This document shows, piece after piece, positions 1 through 8,953 of a stretch of DNA of 38,841 bases. The position numbers and the translations under genes are program-made. Below the pieces are notes generated by a model that was given only the letters and a program-made list of their open reading frames with translations, made no database searches and was not told the DNA's origin. Source of the stretch: Candidatus Nitrotoga sp. BS (GTDB lineage Bacteria; Pseudomonadota; Gammaproteobacteria; Burkholderiales; Gallionellaceae); contig NZ_CAKMLL010000109.1 in the NCBI RefSeq assembly GCF_927797785.1, positions 1-38,841 on the forward strand, read 5' to 3'. Each line of letters begins with the position of its first letter. The stretch's first letter is position 1.

Positions 1-409
1 TGTCACCCCCAGTAATCAATTGAATCTATTCGCGTATTAACCGGACAGCAGTGATTGAATTTATATTAAAAATTTACTGAACACGTATAAGTCGTAAGAA
101 TTTGTCATTTTTATGACAAACAAAAGTCATTCACAATCAAACTATTATATAGAATAAAGAGATGACTTCAACATAACCTTTATTAAAACCCTATTAGATG
201 AATTGTGGGGAGGGCGTTGTGGTCGCATGGTTACTTCGCAGAATGTAACGTCTATTAGTTATGCCAAGCGTCCATGGTTGCTCGTTCAGACTGTGATTGC
301 AAACGTAGTGGCCATATGGCTTAGAGGGATATAGTCGCTTAAGCTATAGCGCCCTCCTTACAAGCACGGTATGAACTTTGAAACGTTAGGTAACAAGAGA
401 GTTGACTAG
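1..409. other. Leader region before the phospholipid-type operon, no gene seen
   Basis: AT-rich for the first ~200 bases, then mixed composition. I find no convincing coding frame on either strand; the short minus-strand frame at 339-602 overlaps the operon's first gene and looks like a shadow. The last 20 bases before the operon hold a purine-rich stretch (AAGAGAG) that can act as ribosome binding site for a TTG start at 410. A promoter is expected here but no clear -35/-10 pair could be assigned. Confidence 0.5.
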
Positions 410-1543
410 TTGACAACAAATACAAGCGTACGCCTTTTAGGTGAGGTGCAAGTAAAACTATGGGGTCTCGAGTTGCGGGAATGGCAGCGGCGCGCCTGGC
501 AAAAGGCTGGCGCCTCGTCGGTCGATGACCCGGCAGCGCGTCTTCTGGTGGGAACTGAATGGGTTCTATCGCCTGCCTTGCAACGCGGTTTGCTAATGAC
601 ACCAGGTGCGGTGCTGATTGTTGCGAATCGGGCAGACGCAGCGCCGCGCCTTGCGGCGCTGCATCTGCCCGAGGGAGCCGAGGCCGCCGCGTACCAATCC
701 TTGATAGGACAAACCGACTTCGACGAAGATGTGTTGCGCGCCGCAGGTTTTAACCCCGGCAGCGTTGATGATTTTGCAGGTTCTTACGACAATTCATTAC
801 GCAAGCGCGAAGCGCCATATGCATTGTCGCTGCGGGTCGAGACGCCGCGCAAGGTGGAAAAGCGCTTGTTTCAAGGAGCTTACAAAGGGGTTACCGATTT
901 TGTCACCAAATACGCCTGGCCGCTGCCTGCGTTTCATGTGACGCGTGCGGCGGCGGCGCTACATATTTCGCCCAATACCGTGACCACAATCGGCCTGTTG
1001 CTGGTCTTCGTCGCTTTCTGGCAATTCTGGAACGGAGCATGGGTATGGGGTATCGCAGCGGCTTTGGGAATGACATTCCTTGATACTGTGGACGGTAAGC
1101 TGGCGCGTACCACGATGAGTTATACGAAATTGGGAGATATCTACGATCACGGTATTGACCTCATCCATCCGCCGTTCTGGTACTGGGCAATCTGGCATGG
1201 GCTGGAATATGATTCGGGCAGCACGGGGCAAGCGATGCTCGATGTTTCGCTGGCGGTCCTCATAATCAGCTATGTGCTGAACCGGGTGGAGGAAGGTATC
1301 TTCATGCATAAGTTCGGATTTCACATCCATGTTTGGGAGCATATTGATTCCATTGCGCGGGAAATCACTGCGCGGCGCAATCCGAACATGGCTATTTTCA
1401 TGCTCGCGGTGATGCTCGGCGAGCCGGGATGGGGGCTGGTTGCGGTGGCGGTGTGGACGGTGGTCTGGCTGGTATTTCATGGCTACCGTCTCTATCAGGC
1501 GCTACAACTGCCGATACCGCCGACATCGTGGTTGGCGGATTGA
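410..1543 (+). CDS. CDP-alcohol phosphatidyltransferase family membrane protein
   Basis: Integral membrane enzyme expected to move a phospho-alcohol from a CDP-alcohol onto a second alcohol, releasing CMP. The full family signature D-x2-D-G-x2-A-R-x8-G-x3-D-x3-D is present at residues 225-250 (D225, D228, G229, A232, R233, G242, D246, D250). Hydrophobic segments lie around residues 190-220, 260-300 and 325-365. The first ~150 residues are extra to the core and resemble a worn nucleotidyltransferase-like domain without its catalytic signature, as in bifunctional CDP-inositol enzymes (inference). Start: TTG at 410 behind AAGAGAG; no upstream in-frame ATG. It is the first gene of a three-gene operon, 6 bp before a HAD phosphatase and followed by a nucleotidyltransferase. 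The real alcohol is not deducible from sequence. Confidence 0.85.
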   Translation: MTTNTSVRLLGEVQVKLWGLELREWQRRAWQKAGASSVDDPAARLLVGTEWVLSPALQRGLLMTPGAVLIVANRADAAPRLAALHLPEGAEAAAYQSLIGQTDFDEDVLRAAGFNPGSVDDFAGSYDNSLRKREAPYALSLRVETPRKVEKRLFQGAYKGVTDFVTKYAWPLPAFHVTRAAAALHISPNTVTTIGLLLVFVAFWQFWNGAWVWGIAAALGMTFLDTVDGKLARTTMSYTKLGDIYDHGIDLIHPPFWYWAIWHGLEYDSGSTGQAMLDVSLAVLIISYVLNRVEEGIFMHKFGFHIHVWEHIDSIAREITARRNPNMAIFMLAVMLGEPGWGLVAVAVWTVVWLVFHGYRLYQALQLPIPPTSWLAD

Positions 1544-1549
1544 ACCGTT

Positions 1550-2239
1550 ATGGCAGGGACGGCAATATTCGATCTTGACCGTACCATCACTCGGTCACCT
1601 ACATGGACGCCATTCCTGTTTCATGTGAACGGCCTGCGTCCGGCGTTTCTGGCCCGGTTCCTGTTGCTGGCGCTACACATGGTTTGCTACAAGCTGAAAC
1701 TGGCGAGCCGCGATTCGATCAAGGCGCATGGAGTCCGGATACTGGCCGGGATCGATCGTGCCACCTTGCAGGCCAAGGCCGATGCCTTTGTGGCCGATCG
1801 GCTGGCTCATGATCTACGGCCTGGAGCGCGCGCAGCGATTTCCTTTCATCGTACGCGCGGCGATCGTTTGATCCTTGCGACGGCCGCTTTGGATATGGTG
1901 GCAAAACCGTTTGGCCGCGCACTTGGCTTTGACGAGGTTATCGCCACACGTTTGAGCTGGAGTGTGGGTGCCAGTGTACCGATGTTAGACGGTGCCAATT
2001 GCTATGGCACGGAAAAGCTGCGCCGGATTGCCGAAATCCACGCGCTCCACCCGTTTGACGGCCCGGTCTTCGCCTATAGCGACCACGTATCTGACTTAAA
2101 ACTGTTGTGTCAGGCGGATCACGGCATCGCGGTCAACCCGTCATTCGGTCTGCGCCGTGCTGCGCCGACCTGCGGCATCAAAATTGTGGATTTTGATGCT
2201 CCGCCTTCCTTCCCCACGACAATGGAGCAAACCCAATGA
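1550..2239 (+). CDS. HAD-IB family phosphatase (SerB-like)
   Basis: Predicted cytoplasmic phosphomonoesterase of the haloacid dehalogenase superfamily, subfamily IB. Motif I is FDLDRT with nucleophile D8 and acid D10; a motif II Thr sits in ILATAA near residue 107; the motif III Lys lies in GTEKL; motif IV is SDHVSDLKLL near residues 180-190. Length (229 aa) is usual for phosphoserine-phosphatase-like members. It starts with ATG 6 bp after the CDP-alcohol transferase and overlaps the next gene by 4 bp (ATGA), so the three proteins are probably made together. In that setting it most likely dephosphorylates the phosphodiester-phosphate product of the transferase, as in di-inositol-phosphate synthesis, rather than phosphoserine (inference). 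Confidence 0.85.
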   Translation: MAGTAIFDLDRTITRSPTWTPFLFHVNGLRPAFLARFLLLALHMVCYKLKLASRDSIKAHGVRILAGIDRATLQAKADAFVADRLAHDLRPGARAAISFHRTRGDRLILATAALDMVAKPFGRALGFDEVIATRLSWSVGASVPMLDGANCYGTEKLRRIAEIHALHPFDGPVFAYSDHVSDLKLLCQADHGIAVNPSFGLRRAAPTCGIKIVDFDAPPSFPTTMEQTQ

Positions 2240-2961
2240 AAGCCATTATCCTCAGCGCCGGCCGCGGCTCACGTCTGCTGCCGTTGACCGAAAACCACCC
2301 GAAATGTCTGCTGCCGGTTGGGTCTACCACATTATTGGGGTATCAGCTTGACACCCTCGAGGCTGGCGGTATCACCGAAACCATCGTAGTTACAGGTTTT
2401 ATGGTGGGGCTTGTCGAGAACGAAATCGCCAAGCGCAACGGCCCGATGCGCGTGACGCCGTTTTTTAACCCATTTTTCCATGTCTCTGACAATCTTGCCA
2501 GTTGCTGGATGGTACGCGATCATATGAATGTGGATTTTCTGCTGATTAACGGCGATACCTTGTTTGAAGCGGCGTTACTGCATGATGTACTGTCAAGCCC
2601 TGCGCAACCGATACAGGTGACGATCGATCACAGGCCAACCTACGATTCCGATGACATGAAGGTATCATTGGACGGCAGCCGTCTGCGCGCCATCGGCAAA
2701 TCGCTGCCCGCATCCGAGGTTAATGCCGAATCGATCGGTTTTCTGCGCTTCATGGGGCAAGGGCCGGGAATATTTCGCGCCAAACTGGAACAGATGATGC
2801 GCACGCAAGAAGGGGTTTCCGCGTGGTTTCTGAAAGCGATCGACGCGATTGCGGATACGACTGGGCAAGTCGGAACCCTGTCGATCGAGGGCCGACGATG
2901 GACCGAGGTGGACACGGTCGAGGATTATCACTCAATTGACGAACATTTCCGTCAGGGCTGA
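2236..2961 (+). CDS. Sugar/alcohol-phosphate nucleotidyltransferase (phosphocholine or inositol-1-phosphate cytidylyltransferase type)
   Basis: NTP-transferase fold enzyme that would activate a phosphorylated polyol or choline with CTP. The N-terminal signature AGRGSRLLPLT (residues 8-18) followed by PKCLLPV (22-28) is the nucleotide-binding loop of this family; the metal-binding Asp is in LLINGDTLFE near residue 103. Size (241 aa) matches LicC and single-domain IPCT enzymes. Start is the ATG of the ATGA overlap with the HAD gene. With the CDP-alcohol transferase and phosphatase upstream, it completes a pathway: make CDP-X, transfer X-phosphate to an acceptor, remove a phosphate. CTP use is inferred from the partner; the sequence alone cannot exclude UTP or another NTP. 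Confidence 0.8.
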   Translation: MKAIILSAGRGSRLLPLTENHPKCLLPVGSTTLLGYQLDTLEAGGITETIVVTGFMVGLVENEIAKRNGPMRVTPFFNPFFHVSDNLASCWMVRDHMNVDFLLINGDTLFEAALLHDVLSSPAQPIQVTIDHRPTYDSDDMKVSLDGSRLRAIGKSLPASEVNAESIGFLRFMGQGPGIFRAKLEQMMRTQEGVSAWFLKAIDAIADTTGQVGTLSIEGRRWTEVDTVEDYHSIDEHFRQG

Positions 2962-3019
2962 AAATTGCAATGTGCGGAACTCAAGCCGTATTGCCGTTGC
3001 ATGTTCTACCGGGTGATAA

Positions 3020-3724
3020 TTTTATGTCGGCAGTACCTGTCACCGGGTGGCGATTGGGCTGCCAGCCGGCAAGTTGTTGGATGAGTTCGACACTATTCAC
3101 AATGCAAGCGGCTTCAAGGAATTTTTTAACATATCGAACGCCCTGAAAAACGTCATCAATTTCGGATGGCTGTTGCCATGAAAGGCTATAACGGTTGGGC
3201 GCGCCCGCTACAAGGAAATATTTCCGGCACCGGCCAAAACAGACGCCATAGATGCACGCAGAATTCTCGAACTGTTCCGCCTGTCCGAACATTTGCCGAT
3301 GGCGAAGCGACCTTCATGCGGTGTGCCCGGATTGATGGCAATCACCGGGGAAGCGGACAACATCTGGTTCTTGAATTTCCTCACCTGCCGTGACAAATTG
3401 ACCAAACTGGCCAAGCTGCGGCGATCAAGCCTGATGGTTTACCCGGCGTGGGAAAAACCTATGCGGCACAGGTACAGTCGTGGCGTGGCAAGCACAGGCG
3501 CAATTCTCCCCCGATCTTGAATGGGTGGGCGAAATGATTGTGCAATACGCTCACCGCATACTGGCGCTGGGAAGGACATCAAAACCATAGATCAGAAAAT
3601 CTCCGCTCACTCCGAGCTGGCGCAAACCATCGGTAGCTTACCCGGCTTCGGTAAAACTTCGATGGCGAAAATCGCTGGGGAAGTCGGGCCACTGGAGCGT
3701 TTCAAATGGCTATGTCGCAAGTAG
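3020..3724 (+). pseudogene. Degraded IS110-family transposase
   Basis: Pieces of one transposase appear in order but in different frames. VGSTCHRVAIGLPAGKLLDE is read from about 3026; MAVAMKGYNGWARPL from 3166; RYKEIFPAPAKTDAIDARRI from about 3207; an AITGEADNIWFLNFL piece from about 3337; and the C-terminal IGSLPGFGKTSMAKIAGEVG (transposase_20 domain) ends at 3724. The KTDAIDARR element is the hallmark of the IS110 N-terminal DEDD domain. Relative to intact relatives there are several frameshifts and at least two internal deletions (after WARPL and after HLPMAK), and the C-terminus stops soon after ERFKW. It lies between an operon end and an orphan gene, so it marks an old insertion. It cannot encode active transposase. 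Confidence 0.85.
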
Positions 3725-4024
3725 CTTTTGAAACTATCTTGTTCTTCCAAATAATGAGACAAAACAAGTGTCCCGTCCCGGGTGATACTGTTATCTGGCA
3801 ACAGTGTCGCTAGTCTATTGTGTGTTGAATAGTGTGATTTGTTAAAGAATTGATTGCAAATCCAAGCGGGATGTTGTTACCTGGCGAATTTTAAAACTGC
3901 CGTTCAGCTATAGCGAAAAAATTCGCACATACTTAAAGGGCGAAAATACCATTTCGCCCTTTGCTGAACAGCCGTCCTCACTTAACTAAAGCAACCCATT
4001 CTCTTGACTGAGAAAAGATAAACC
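3725..4024. other. Intergenic stretch between IS110 remnant and metallo-hydrolase
   Basis: About 300 bases with no coding frame I can support. It contains one strong hairpin (3935-3962) described separately. The rest may be the remainder of the IS110 end region. Confidence 0.4.
3935..3962 (-). terminator. Hairpin, possible terminator of the metallo-hydrolase gene
   Basis: AAAGGGCGAAA pairs with TTTCGCCCTTT across a short loop. It lies 63 bases past the stop of the minus-strand gene ending at 4025. The T-run on the minus strand after the stem is short, so termination strength is uncertain. Confidence 0.5.
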
Positions 4025-5275
4025 TTACACTTTCATATTCCATTTATGGCCGAATTCATTATTACCAGTTTCAACCGGCGTTATTTTTTTAGGTGTGTGC
4101 GGTGAAGCAGGAGCAGGCGCATCAATAGTAGGTCCCTCTTTGGTGAGGTTGAACTCTATTGACTCAGGTTTATAATCTTGACGTTGTGAATAAAGTAAAG
4201 GGGCATTCGCTCGAGTATCTGGGTTGAAAAACCTTGATTCATCCGCATCTTTCAATATTTCAAGATATTTTTGCTTGGCTTCCCAGCTAGGCAGTACGCT
4301 ATCATTGTGTTTGATCTCCTCGCTGCTCGATACAACAAAACCAGCACCCTCCACCTGGCTCAGCGCGTTTAGTGCATTCTCAGAATACTCATACTTGCCC
4401 TCCTTATTTTTTCGCGCTATAGCGTCAATAGAACAGTGATGTGGTGCAAGCAAGATATGCCAACTGAGCTTGTCGACATCATTTTTGTAATTTTGCCAGA
4501 TACGATCCCAAACCTCGACTGTCGCATCACCGCCTAACAGAATGCGATTCACCCCACCAAAAACTTTAACAGTCCAGCGTATGACCAAACTACTGTCGTT
4601 AACATCAGTTTGATCTTCGCCTGATACGGCTTTGGATATTTCTCCTTCTTTTTGGACAGGGGAAAAAACATGCGCTTCAATATTTCGCGAAAATGTTTTG
4701 ACTAATCCAGCTGATGACGTTGCTTCCAATATGCAAATTCTGTTGCCATTCAATTCTGACTCCTTACTACCTTGAAGATTAAGCCTACGTTTAATCTCCT
4801 GAAATAATGGTTTGGATTCATCAGTCTCAAATTTTGAATCTGCAAAGCAAGCATTGATCCACATCTCTTCAATAAGAATCAACTTGTCATCTTCTCTTGG
4901 TCGATCCTCGAATTCAGCAGGGTCACCTTGATAAAAAAGTTTGTCAAAACCAGTTAGGTTATTCCGATCTGGGTGCGTCAAAACAAAGAGCGACAAACGA
5001 TACTCTCGGTTACTCCGATAACTGGAATGATAACAAGCATATTGAAGATCTAGAGCAAAGTCGTAGTAGACCCACTCAAACGGTTTTGACGCCTCCTCGT
5101 ACCCTAACGTGGCAGCGTTTCCTATACTGCAGTTAGCATCAATGGAACTTCTAAAACGATCTGTATATCGCTCACAACGATAATTGATATCAGTAAGTAT
5201 CGTTTTATCATTCGCTTCAATTAAGGTGGTATCTCCATTGCCGACTGGGAAGAAAGTAACACGATTTATAGACAT
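4025..5275 (-). CDS. ComEC-like metallo-beta-lactamase-fold protein, orphan, degenerate metal site
   Basis: A 416-aa protein with the layout of the large MBL metallohydrolases found beside bacterial ubiquitin-like/E1-E2 defence genes. VGNGDTTLIE (residues 11-20) opens the fold. THPDRNNLTG (100-109) stands where the HxxxDH metal motif is expected, and NDSSLVI (226-232), LLGGDA (247-251) and APHHCS (277-282) follow. The usual HPDADH is replaced by HPDRNN, so part of the metal site is missing while H101, D103, D250 and H279/H280 remain. The start has a strong ribosome site (GGAAGG) 6-10 bases upstream. No partner gene lies on either side: an IS110 remnant lies downstream and a MITE-like repeat upstream. 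Function is unknown; the defence link is an inference from family context elsewhere. Confidence 0.6.
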   Translation of the reverse strand: MSINRVTFFPVGNGDTTLIEANDKTILTDINYRCERYTDRFRSSIDANCSIGNAATLGYEEASKPFEWVYYDFALDLQYACYHSSYRSNREYRLSLFVLTHPDRNNLTGFDKLFYQGDPAEFEDRPREDDKLILIEEMWINACFADSKFETDESKPLFQEIKRRLNLQGSKESELNGNRICILEATSSAGLVKTFSRNIEAHVFSPVQKEGEISKAVSGEDQTDVNDSSLVIRWTVKVFGGVNRILLGGDATVEVWDRIWQNYKNDVDKLSWHILLAPHHCSIDAIARKNKEGKYEYSENALNALSQVEGAGFVVSSSEEIKHNDSVLPSWEAKQKYLEILKDADESRFFNPDTRANAPLLYSQRQDYKPESIEFNLTKEGPTIDAPAPASPHTPKKITPVETGNNEFGHKWNMKV

Positions 5276-5517
5276 TATTTGCCTTCCTTTTTGTGGGTTT
5301 TATTTACTTTAACAACTGAACATTATACTTGATTAACTAAAAAAACATGAAATTATAAAACACCTCAAAAAATGACCATTCAGCTCAGTGCGTTGTATAT
5401 TAGGATATTATTATTCAGATTTAAGCAAGGAAAATTAATCTTGTGTGGCTAAGCTAGTTTTTTGTACCTTACAGAATGCTTGGGGCAATGCCGACAACTA
5501 TCACAACTCAACTTTAG

Positions 5518-5696
5518 GGCGCCTCTAAAAATTCGAGTTCTTAGACAAAACAAGGCACAATAAATAAACTTGAGTGCGGCATATATAATTGATATGTAAT
5601 CGATAATTTTTTTCGAGCAACGCCGTTTTGTGACGAAGCGGGACAAGCAGGCAAGTCGCATAGGGGCTACTCGCAAAATTGGATTTTAGAGGTACC
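5518..5696 (-). repeat. MITE-like dispersed repeat, copy 1 (about 179 bp)
   Basis: Bounded by imperfect terminal inverted repeats: GGCGCCTCTAAAA at the left and TTTTAGAGGTACC at the right. No reading frame of note. The reverse complement aligns over its whole length with 12344-12519. Shared blocks include AACTYGAATTTTTAGAGGCGCCC at one end, the interior TTCGTCAC..A.ACGGCGT, and AAATCCAATTTT at the other end. It lies directly downstream of the folA stop, where it could supply transcript structure. Confidence 0.7.
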
Positions 5697-5742
5697 GTTT
5701 ACTTTTCTTCCCCGCGACTGATTCCAGATATCCCACCATTTA

Positions 5743-6258
5743 TTATTTCCTACCGTAAGTAACAAAATTAAATTCCAGTGCCTGAGGAGTTTCCTGGCTG
5801 CATTGCTCACGCGCCAATTCCTGCCATAATGTTTTGTCAAATTCTGGAAAGTAAGCGTCACCTGTTACGTCTTGACTGATTTCGGTGAGGTAGATCGTGT
5901 CCACTAACGGCATTGCCAATGCGTAAAGCTCAGCACCGCCGACGATAAAAATTTCATCATCCTCTGCACAAGCGTTTATCGCGTCTTCCAGCGAGTACGC
6001 CATGATGCTGCCTTCAATTTTTAATGCATCATTGCGTGTTACCACCACGGTAGTGCGACCGGGCAGCGGCTTGCCAATGGAATCGAAAGTCTTACGGCCC
6101 ATGATGAGATGGTGTCCCATAGTGAGCGATTTAAAGCGTTTGAGGTCTACCGGAATACGCCATGGCAGCGTGTTATTAATGCCAATGGTGCGGTTACGAG
6201 CCATTGCAACAATGATCGCGAGCTTACCCTTCTTACCTCCTTTTTCGTTACTTGTCAT
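5743..6258 (-). CDS. folA: Dihydrofolate reductase
   Basis: Reduces dihydrofolate to tetrahydrofolate with NADPH, renewing the cofactor used up by the thymidylate synthase encoded just upstream. Family marks: [15 protein letters not shown] with LPW (residues 15-33), the catalytic acid D38 in [19 protein letters not shown], and [11 protein letters not shown] in the NADPH site. It has 171 aa, with about ten extra Lys/Gly-rich residues at the N-terminus. The ATG overlaps the thyA stop by 4 bp (ATGA), so translation is probably coupled. A stronger alternative start was not seen. Confidence 0.95.
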   Translation of the reverse strand: MTSNEKGGKKGKLAIIVAMARNRTIGINNTLPWRIPVDLKRFKSLTMGHHLIMGRKTFDSIGKPLPGRTTVVVTRNDALKIEGSIMAYSLEDAINACAEDDEIFIVGGAELYALAMPLVDTIYLTEISQDVTGDAYFPEFDKTLWQELAREQCSQETPQALEFNFVTYGRK

Positions 6259-7049
6259 ACAGCCACTGTAGCTTTAATCGCCGGATATGGGTCATAGCCT
6301 TCCAGCGTAAAGTCTTCAAACTTGAAGTCGAAGATATTATTCACATCTGGATTGATGTGCATAGCTGGCAGTAATCGCGGCTCACGCGACAATTGCAGCT
6401 CAGCCTGATCCAGATGGTTGAGGTACAGATGTGCATCACCGAAAGTATGCACCAAATCGCCTGGCTTCAATCCGCATACTTGCGCCATCATCAAGGTAAG
6501 CAAAGCATAAGATGCGATATTGAACGGTACACCCAGGAAAATATCCGCGCTGCGCTGATACAGTTGGCAGGAGAGCTTGCCATCAGACACATAGAACTGA
6601 AAGAGGACATGGCAAGGTGCCAGCGCCATTTGATCCAGCTCCCCTACGTTCCAGGCTGAAACGATCAGGCGCCGTGAATCGGGATTGCTTTTAATCTGCT
6701 CTATAACATCTGAAATCTGGTCGATGGTGGCACCATCTTTTGCTGTCCACGAGCGCCACTGTTTGCCATAAACCGGGCCAAGGCTGCCATCCTCGTTCGC
6801 CCATTCATCCCAAATTCTGACATCATTTTCCTTAAGATAGCGGATATTGGTATCGCCCTGTAAAAACCATAGCAACTCATGGATGATTGATTTCAGGTGA
6901 CATTTTTTGGTGGTGACTAACGGAAAGCCATGCTCCAAATTAAAGCGCATCTGATAGCCGAATACACTTACGGTGCCGGTGCCGGTGCGGTCGCTCTTCT
7001 TTGTGCCATGATTGAGCACATATTTCATCAAATATAAGTACTGGCGCAT
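6255..7049 (-). CDS. thyA: Thymidylate synthase
   Basis: Methylates dUMP to dTMP using methylene-tetrahydrofolate, producing dihydrofolate for FolA. The 264-aa product has exactly the E. coli ThyA length. The catalytic Cys is C146 in [13 protein letters not shown], and RTGTGT (21-26), WDEWA (80-84), QRSAD and the Tyr-rich [10 protein letters not shown] region are present. The start chosen is ATG at 7049 (MRQYLYLM), which aligns with the family N-terminus; the frame stays open upstream for 160 codons but that part has no ThyA similarity and runs antisense through the aminopeptidase pseudogene. No strong ribosome site precedes the ATG. It forms an operon with folA. Confidence 0.96.
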   Translation of the reverse strand: MRQYLYLMKYVLNHGTKKSDRTGTGTVSVFGYQMRFNLEHGFPLVTTKKCHLKSIIHELLWFLQGDTNIRYLKENDVRIWDEWANEDGSLGPVYGKQWRSWTAKDGATIDQISDVIEQIKSNPDSRRLIVSAWNVGELDQMALAPCHVLFQFYVSDGKLSCQLYQRSADIFLGVPFNIASYALLTLMMAQVCGLKPGDLVHTFGDAHLYLNHLDQAELQLSREPRLLPAMHINPDVNNIFDFKFEDFTLEGYDPYPAIKATVAV

Positions 7050-7119
7050 AAAAATTCCGGGAGTGGGTGGCGACTGTTTGTTTAATGCAAAACAATACAT
7101 AAAATTTATTGAGGAACAA

Positions 7120-8550
7120 ATGCTAGCACAACTTACACTTTCACTGACGCTACCCAAGAATCTGGTTAACCAACATCTGTTGGTGCGGTTACCTAAAGCT
7201 AAAACATTACCCCACGACATGCCTGATAGCGACTTACTCAAAACAGTATTGGCGCGCCGCAATCTCAAGGTGGATGTGCTGACTAACACACCGGTGCCTG
7301 CCAATACAGCTAATAGCACGTTAATGGCGTGAGCGATGCTGGATTTTTCCAAGGACGTCTTCACCATCCAGACACAAGTACGCAAGTCCATGCAATTGTT
7401 TCTTGCAGAAACGCCGGAAAGTATTGCCATTGCAGCTCTGGGTGATGCTACGCAACGCAAGCTGGCTGTGTATGGTGCATGGGTGAATGGCGCTCTGTTG
7501 CTGGAACATAAGAAAAAGGACAAACGCAAACTGCTTCAATAAATTGAACTGTTTGTTTTTCCAACAAGCAAGCATTTGCATCACTTAAGGCGCAGGCCGA
7601 AGGCAGTTTTCTATGCCGCGAACTGACTGTGCTTCCGCCTAACGATTTGACTCCAGCTTTATACCGAGCGCGGGTAAAAATACTCGCACAACAACATGGT
7701 TGAAAGCATGTAGAGTTTGATCTTAAGAAGCTGCGCAAATTGGACGCGGGTGATTTTTTGGCTGTGGCGCAGGGTGGCGCGGACGAAGATGCCGCCATCG
7801 TGCACCTGCGCTACACTCATCCAAAAGCCAAGCAAACCGTAGGACTGATAGGCAAGGGAATTTGCTTCGATACTGGCGAGCATAATCTGAAGCCTGCGCG
7901 CTATATGCAAGGCATGCACGAGGACATGAATGGGTCGGCCGTAGCGCTCGGCATCTTGCTTGCAGCGTCACAGGGCAAGCTGGCGGTGAATATTGATTGC
8001 TGGCTGGCGATAGCGCAAAACCATATCAGCCCGAAAGCATACAAACAAAACGATATTGTGACAGCGCTGAACGACACCACCATTGAAATTGTTCGTACCG
8101 ATGCCGAAGGGCGCACGGTGCTAGCCGACACACTTACGCTGGCGGCACGTGCCAAACCAGATCTGATGATTGACTTCACCACCCTAACAGGCAGCATGGC
8201 CGTAGCCTTAGGCGCGCTACAGCGGCACACTAGGTAACCTCGAGAAGCTGTTAAAGCGTGTGGTCAGAGCGGGCAAGCAAAGCGGCGAGCGTTTGTGCGC
8301 CTTCCCGCTGGATGGCGATTATGAAGCTGCGCTGGATTTAAATGTAGCTGACATCAAGCAAAGCACGCTGGACGGAGGAGCCGATCACATCTTGGCAACC
8401 CGCTTTCTTAAACATTTTGTCAATGACATGCCCTGGCTGCATGTGGATTTGTCCGCCAGCCGTTGCGAAGGCTGGCCTGGGTACAGCGGCAAGCGAAGTG
8501 ACGGGAATTGGCGTAGCTTGGGGCGTACGGATGGTGCAGAGTTAGCACAT
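7120..8550 (+). pseudogene. Decayed M17 leucyl aminopeptidase (PepA-like)
   Basis: An intact start remains (GAGGAA then ATG at 7120, [14 protein letters not shown]), but the gene is broken into at least four reading segments. The first reads to 7332, then the frame shifts to 7336-7542, then again to a frame from 7584. A TGA at 7701-7703 interrupts this frame where a Trp is expected (QQHG-stop-KHVEFDLKKL). The metal-binding core GKGICFDTG, MHEDMNGSA and TDAEGRTVLADTL is read from 7740 to about 8225. A further shift gives GKQSGERLCAFPLDGDYEAA, and another near 8470 garbles GLGTAASEVTGIGVAWG. The conserved Gly-Gly after FDTG is altered to Gly-Glu. It diverges from thyA by about 70 bp. Degradation looks recent because most segments are still well conserved. 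Confidence 0.88.
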
Positions 8551-8697
8551 ACGATAGATCAGGCACACAGCAATAGTTCACTTGTCGAATGATAGTAATC
8601 CACTATTTTGTGGCCTGCGCACGAATCTTGAATAGGTGACACCTACCACACGATTACACAGTAAGCGGTCAATTCGCAGGCGTTACCTTTCAAAATG

Positions 8698-8731
8698 AAA
8701 AAAGCCCAGCACTTCCGTGCTGGGCTTTTTT
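8698..8731 (-). terminator. Rho-independent terminator of cspA (works on both strands)
   Basis: Perfect stem AGCCCAGCAC/GTGCTGGGCT with TTCC loop, flanked by A-run and T-run, so it can end transcripts from either side. It lies 19 bases past the cspA stop. Confidence 0.92.
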
Positions 8732-8749
8732 GATCCAATCAAAAACCGC

Positions 8750-8953
8750 TTAAGGAGCTTGAATATTGGATGCTTGCTTACCTTTAGGACCTTGTGTCAC
8801 GTCAAACGTAACTTTTTGGCCTTCTTGAAGAGACTTGAAACCGCTCATGTTAATTGCTGAAAAATGTGCGAACAAATCCTCGCTACCATCATCAGGAGTA
8901 ACAAAACCAAAACCCTTCGCGTCGTTAAACCATTTTACTGTACCAGTTGCCAT
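8750..8953 (-). CDS. cspA: Cold-shock / CspA-family RNA chaperone
   Basis: Single cold-shock domain of 67 aa that binds single-stranded RNA and DNA. RNP1 is KGFGFV (13-18) and RNP2 is LFAHF (27-31); [17 protein letters not shown] is a textbook start. I chose the ATG at 8953, which has AAGGAAGT just upstream. The frame is open for 41 further codons toward 9076, but those lack homology and are most likely 5' leader. A long AT-rich leader between 8954 and about 9100 is typical for genes controlled by mRNA structure and temperature, but that control is inferred. It ends in a strong terminator. Confidence 0.95.
   Translation of the reverse strand: MATGTVKWFNDAKGFGFVTPDDGSEDLFAHFSAINMSGFKSLQEGQKVTFDVTQGPKGKQASNIQAP

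Noticed and set aside
370-400. attC right core (ACGTTAGGT) just before the CDP-alcohol operon
   Set aside because: A single core-like heptamer without an inverse partner or inner boxes; too little to call.
5449-5676. A 75-codon minus-strand frame
   Set aside because: It lies almost entirely in the MITE-like repeat, has no ribosome site and is not preserved in the second copy.
7050-7529. N-terminal extension of thymidylate synthase by 160 codons
   Set aside because: It runs antisense through the aminopeptidase pseudogene and has no ThyA similarity; the internal ATG gives the exact family length with C146.
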